From an uncultured Lachnospiraceae bacterium (GTDB lineage Bacteria > Bacillota > Clostridia > Lachnospirales > Lachnospiraceae), in contig CACXFW010000415.1 of assembly GCA_902767065.1 (NCBI GenBank), positions 1 to 7,686 of the forward strand: a stretch of 7,686 nt of DNA, read 5' to 3'. Position 1 is the first letter of the stretch. Every line of letters starts with the position of its first letter. Under the pieces are notes generated by a model. It saw only the letters and a program-made list of their open reading frames with translations, searched no databases and was not told the DNA's origin. Shown here one piece after another: positions 6,854-7,686 of the stretch. A program made the position numbers and the translations under genes.

Positions 6854-6854
6854 C
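6834..6854 (+). repeat. 21-bp dispersed element, copy B (upstream of rhomboid gene)
   Basis: ACAGACC followed by GTGAATAGTAACAC, 19 of 21 identical to copy A at 1099-1119 on the other strand. In both places it points toward the nearest downstream gene (asnS on minus, rhomboid on plus), which favours a role in gene control over chance. Here it forms the right arm of the 15-bp inverted repeat. Confidence 0.5.
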
Positions 6855-6887
6855 TATGTTCATTCTGCGAACGGCGCCCGGCCGGGG

Positions 6888-6893
6888 AAGGAG
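6888..6893 (+). promoter_or_regulatory. Ribosome binding site fixing the TTG start of the rhomboid gene
   Basis: AAGGAG lies nine bases before TTG at 6903-6905. This strong site at good spacing is the reason to accept the unusual TTG as the start. A weak promoter candidate further upstream is TATACT at 6786-6791, with TTGGAT (6761-6766) at a long 19-base spacing. Confidence 0.8.
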
Positions 6894-6902
6894 ATTTCGA
6901 AA

Positions 6903-7475
6903 TTGTATCAGTTCAGAGGCGGCCCCTCCATCCTGAGCGAGGGAATATCGGTATGGCTGGTGGTTCTGATTGTCTGCGCAGTTGTATTTTTCTATATTGT
7001 GTCCGGCAACGGGCATACGCTGGAGAGGGCGGTCCGCTGCGGCTGCTATGACCGCGAGAGGATCCGCCGGGGGCAGTGGTGGCGTCTTCTGACAGTCGGA
7101 TGCACACACATCCAGCCCTGGCATATCGCGATGAATCTGCTGGCGCTGTATAACCTGCGCTTTCTGGAGGACTTCTTCGGCCATGCGTGGTTTGCGCTGA
7201 TTCTGGCCGCGTCGGTGGCCGGCGGCAGCCTTCTCGAGTACGCGTCTTCGAAGGTGCGCTACTCCGTTGGTCTGTCGGGCGGGCTTTACGGCCTGATGTT
7301 CGGGTATTTTCTGATCCTTCTGACCTACCGTTCCGTCTCCGGCCTTCGCAGCATCGCGTTAACGCTGATCCTGAACCTGGTCATCAATTTCATGCCTGGA
7401 ATCGCATGGCAGGCGCACGTGGGAGGCGCCATCACCGGGATGGTGCTGACGGAGGTGTTCCTGCTGCTCAGGTAA
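6903..7475 (+). CDS. Rhomboid family intramembrane serine protease
   Basis: A 190-residue polytopic membrane protein expected to cleave transmembrane substrates within the bilayer. The Ser-His dyad is visible: Ser125 in VGLSGGLYGL (GxSG motif) and His172 in QAHVGGAI. The family's WR motif is at residues 60-61 (GQWWRLLT), and the HxxxxHxxxN pattern at His69, His74 and Asn78 (THIQPWHIAMN) matches the helix-2 oxyanion/active-site region. Six hydrophobic segments can be drawn at about 16-34, 72-86, 94-112, 122-142, 148-165 and 171-188, the minimal bacterial six-helix form without an added seventh helix or cytosolic domain. The TTG start is supported by AAGGAG nine bases upstream. It is transcribed divergently from the ribonuclease-like cluster, and a 15-bp inverted repeat lies in its upstream region. 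The substrate is not deducible from the context. Confidence 0.93.
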   Translation: MYQFRGGPSILSEGISVWLVVLIVCAVVFFYIVSGNGHTLERAVRCGCYDRERIRRGQWWRLLTVGCTHIQPWHIAMNLLALYNLRFLEDFFGHAWFALILAASVAGGSLLEYASSKVRYSVGLSGGLYGLMFGYFLILLTYRSVSGLRSIALTLILNLVINFMPGIAWQAHVGGAITGMVLTEVFLLLR

Positions 7476-7495
7476 AAGAATGGTCAGAACGAAAC

Positions 7496-7532
7496 TATGG
7501 CCAGCGGCAATCGAAAGTTGTCGCTGGCCATA
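7496..7532. other. 15-bp hairpin after the rhomboid gene
   Basis: Arms 7496-7510 (TATGGCCAGCGGCAA) and 7518-7532 pair at 15 positions with one G.U, around the loop TCGAAAG. It begins 20 bases after the rhomboid stop and so may protect or terminate that mRNA. The bases that follow on the plus strand (AATCCTGTGG) are not T-rich, while on the minus strand GTTTCGTTCT follows, so it is not a canonical terminator in the rhomboid direction. Confidence 0.55.
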
Positions 7533-7564
7533 AATCCTGTGGCTGCCCGGTCATCAGGAATCCT

Positions 7565-7605
7565 GCACCGGAGGGCTGCAAAGCCTGTGCGATGCATCAC
7601 TTTTT
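7565..7605 (+). terminator. Weak hairpin plus T5, possible terminator for the rhomboid gene
   Basis: Outer GCAC (7565-7568) and GTGC (7587-7590) enclose GGCT (7574-7577) and AGCC (7582-7585); ten bases later comes a T5 run (7601-7605). The stem is interrupted and the T-run is separated from it, so this is a low-grade candidate. No gene is supported in 7476-7686. Confidence 0.2.
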
Positions 7606-7622
7606 GTAATTATTCAGCACCT

Positions 7623-7686
7623 CCTGGAATTGCTCATGATCCAGTCAGATAAGCTTGCTTATCTGACGGATCTGAGCGGTTCCAGG
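7623..7686. repeat. 64-nt near-complete hairpin reaching the window end
   Basis: The left arm 7623-7654 and right arm 7657-7686 pair at 30 positions. The inner eleven are GTCAGATAAGC with its exact complement around TT; five more (GATCC/GGATC), five more (GCTCA/TGAGC), two G.T and seven more (CCTGGAA/TTCCAGG) follow. Two single bases, A7643 and T7637, are extrahelical, both on the left arm. The two non-Watson-Crick pairs are G.U only if the plus strand is transcribed (A.C on the other). The stem may continue past 7686. Its identity is unknown. Confidence 0.75.

Noticed and set aside
7636..7686. Open plus-strand frame beginning ATG at 7636 and running off the edge (MIQSDKLAYLTDLSGSR).
   Set aside because: No ribosome binding site precedes it, it lies wholly inside the long hairpin, and it is too short to judge.
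7623..7686. Integron attC site.
   Set aside because: The hairpin has extrahelical bases on one arm, but the conserved AAC/GTT core sequences are not present and no integrase gene is in view.
7600..7686. Selenocysteine UGA with SECIS hairpin on the minus strand.
   Set aside because: The TGA lies inside the 3' arm of the hairpin rather than just before a stem-loop, and only 15 codons follow it.

Overview
The window looks like a piece of a moderately GC-rich Bacillota chromosome, most likely a gut or rumen Clostridia of the Lachnospiraceae type. This placement is an inference from the gene content, AAGGAG-type ribosome binding sites, TTG and GTG starts, and protein style; no rRNA or other phylogenetic marker is present. 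Five protein-coding genes account for nearly everything. There is no mobile element gene, CRISPR array, tRNA or rRNA.

Layout from left to right. Positions 1-1004 (minus strand) hold the N-terminal 334 codons of asparaginyl-tRNA synthetase (asnS), cut by the window edge, with its own extended -10 promoter. To its right is a three-gene minus-strand cluster read from 6685 down to 1160: a beta-CASP metallo-beta-lactamase-fold ribonuclease-like protein; a membrane-anchored transglutaminase-like protein whose ATG lies five bases after the first gene's stop; and an 847-residue membrane-anchored, mostly extracytoplasmic protein of unknown function ending in what looks like a degenerate C39-peptidase-like domain. 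From 6903 to 7475 a rhomboid intramembrane serine protease is transcribed divergently on the plus strand. The final 211 bases hold no convincing gene but contain strong hairpins, one running to the window end.

The most unusual object is the junction between the transglutaminase-like gene and the 847-codon gene (about 3661-3814). It consists of eight 14-bp imperfect tandem repeats. Read on the coding strand, every unit carries RTGA, a TGA stop overlapping an ATG or GTG start by four bases. The result is a chain of seven complete five-codon minicistrons, each stop overlapping the next start, running from the upstream gene's stop codon to the GTG that opens the downstream reading frame. Because the unit is 14 bp (five codons minus one base), the chain stays intact for any number of copies. 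This could be a termination-reinitiation relay, possibly a copy-number-tunable one, between two coupled genes. A neutral slippage product of an ancestral ATGA junction is the main alternative.

Other points of note are a 21-bp element with two mismatches found upstream of both asnS and the rhomboid gene (in the latter it forms one arm of a 15-bp inverted repeat), a palindrome sitting on the -10 box of the three-gene cluster, and a 64-nt near-complete hairpin with two extrahelical bases at the right edge.
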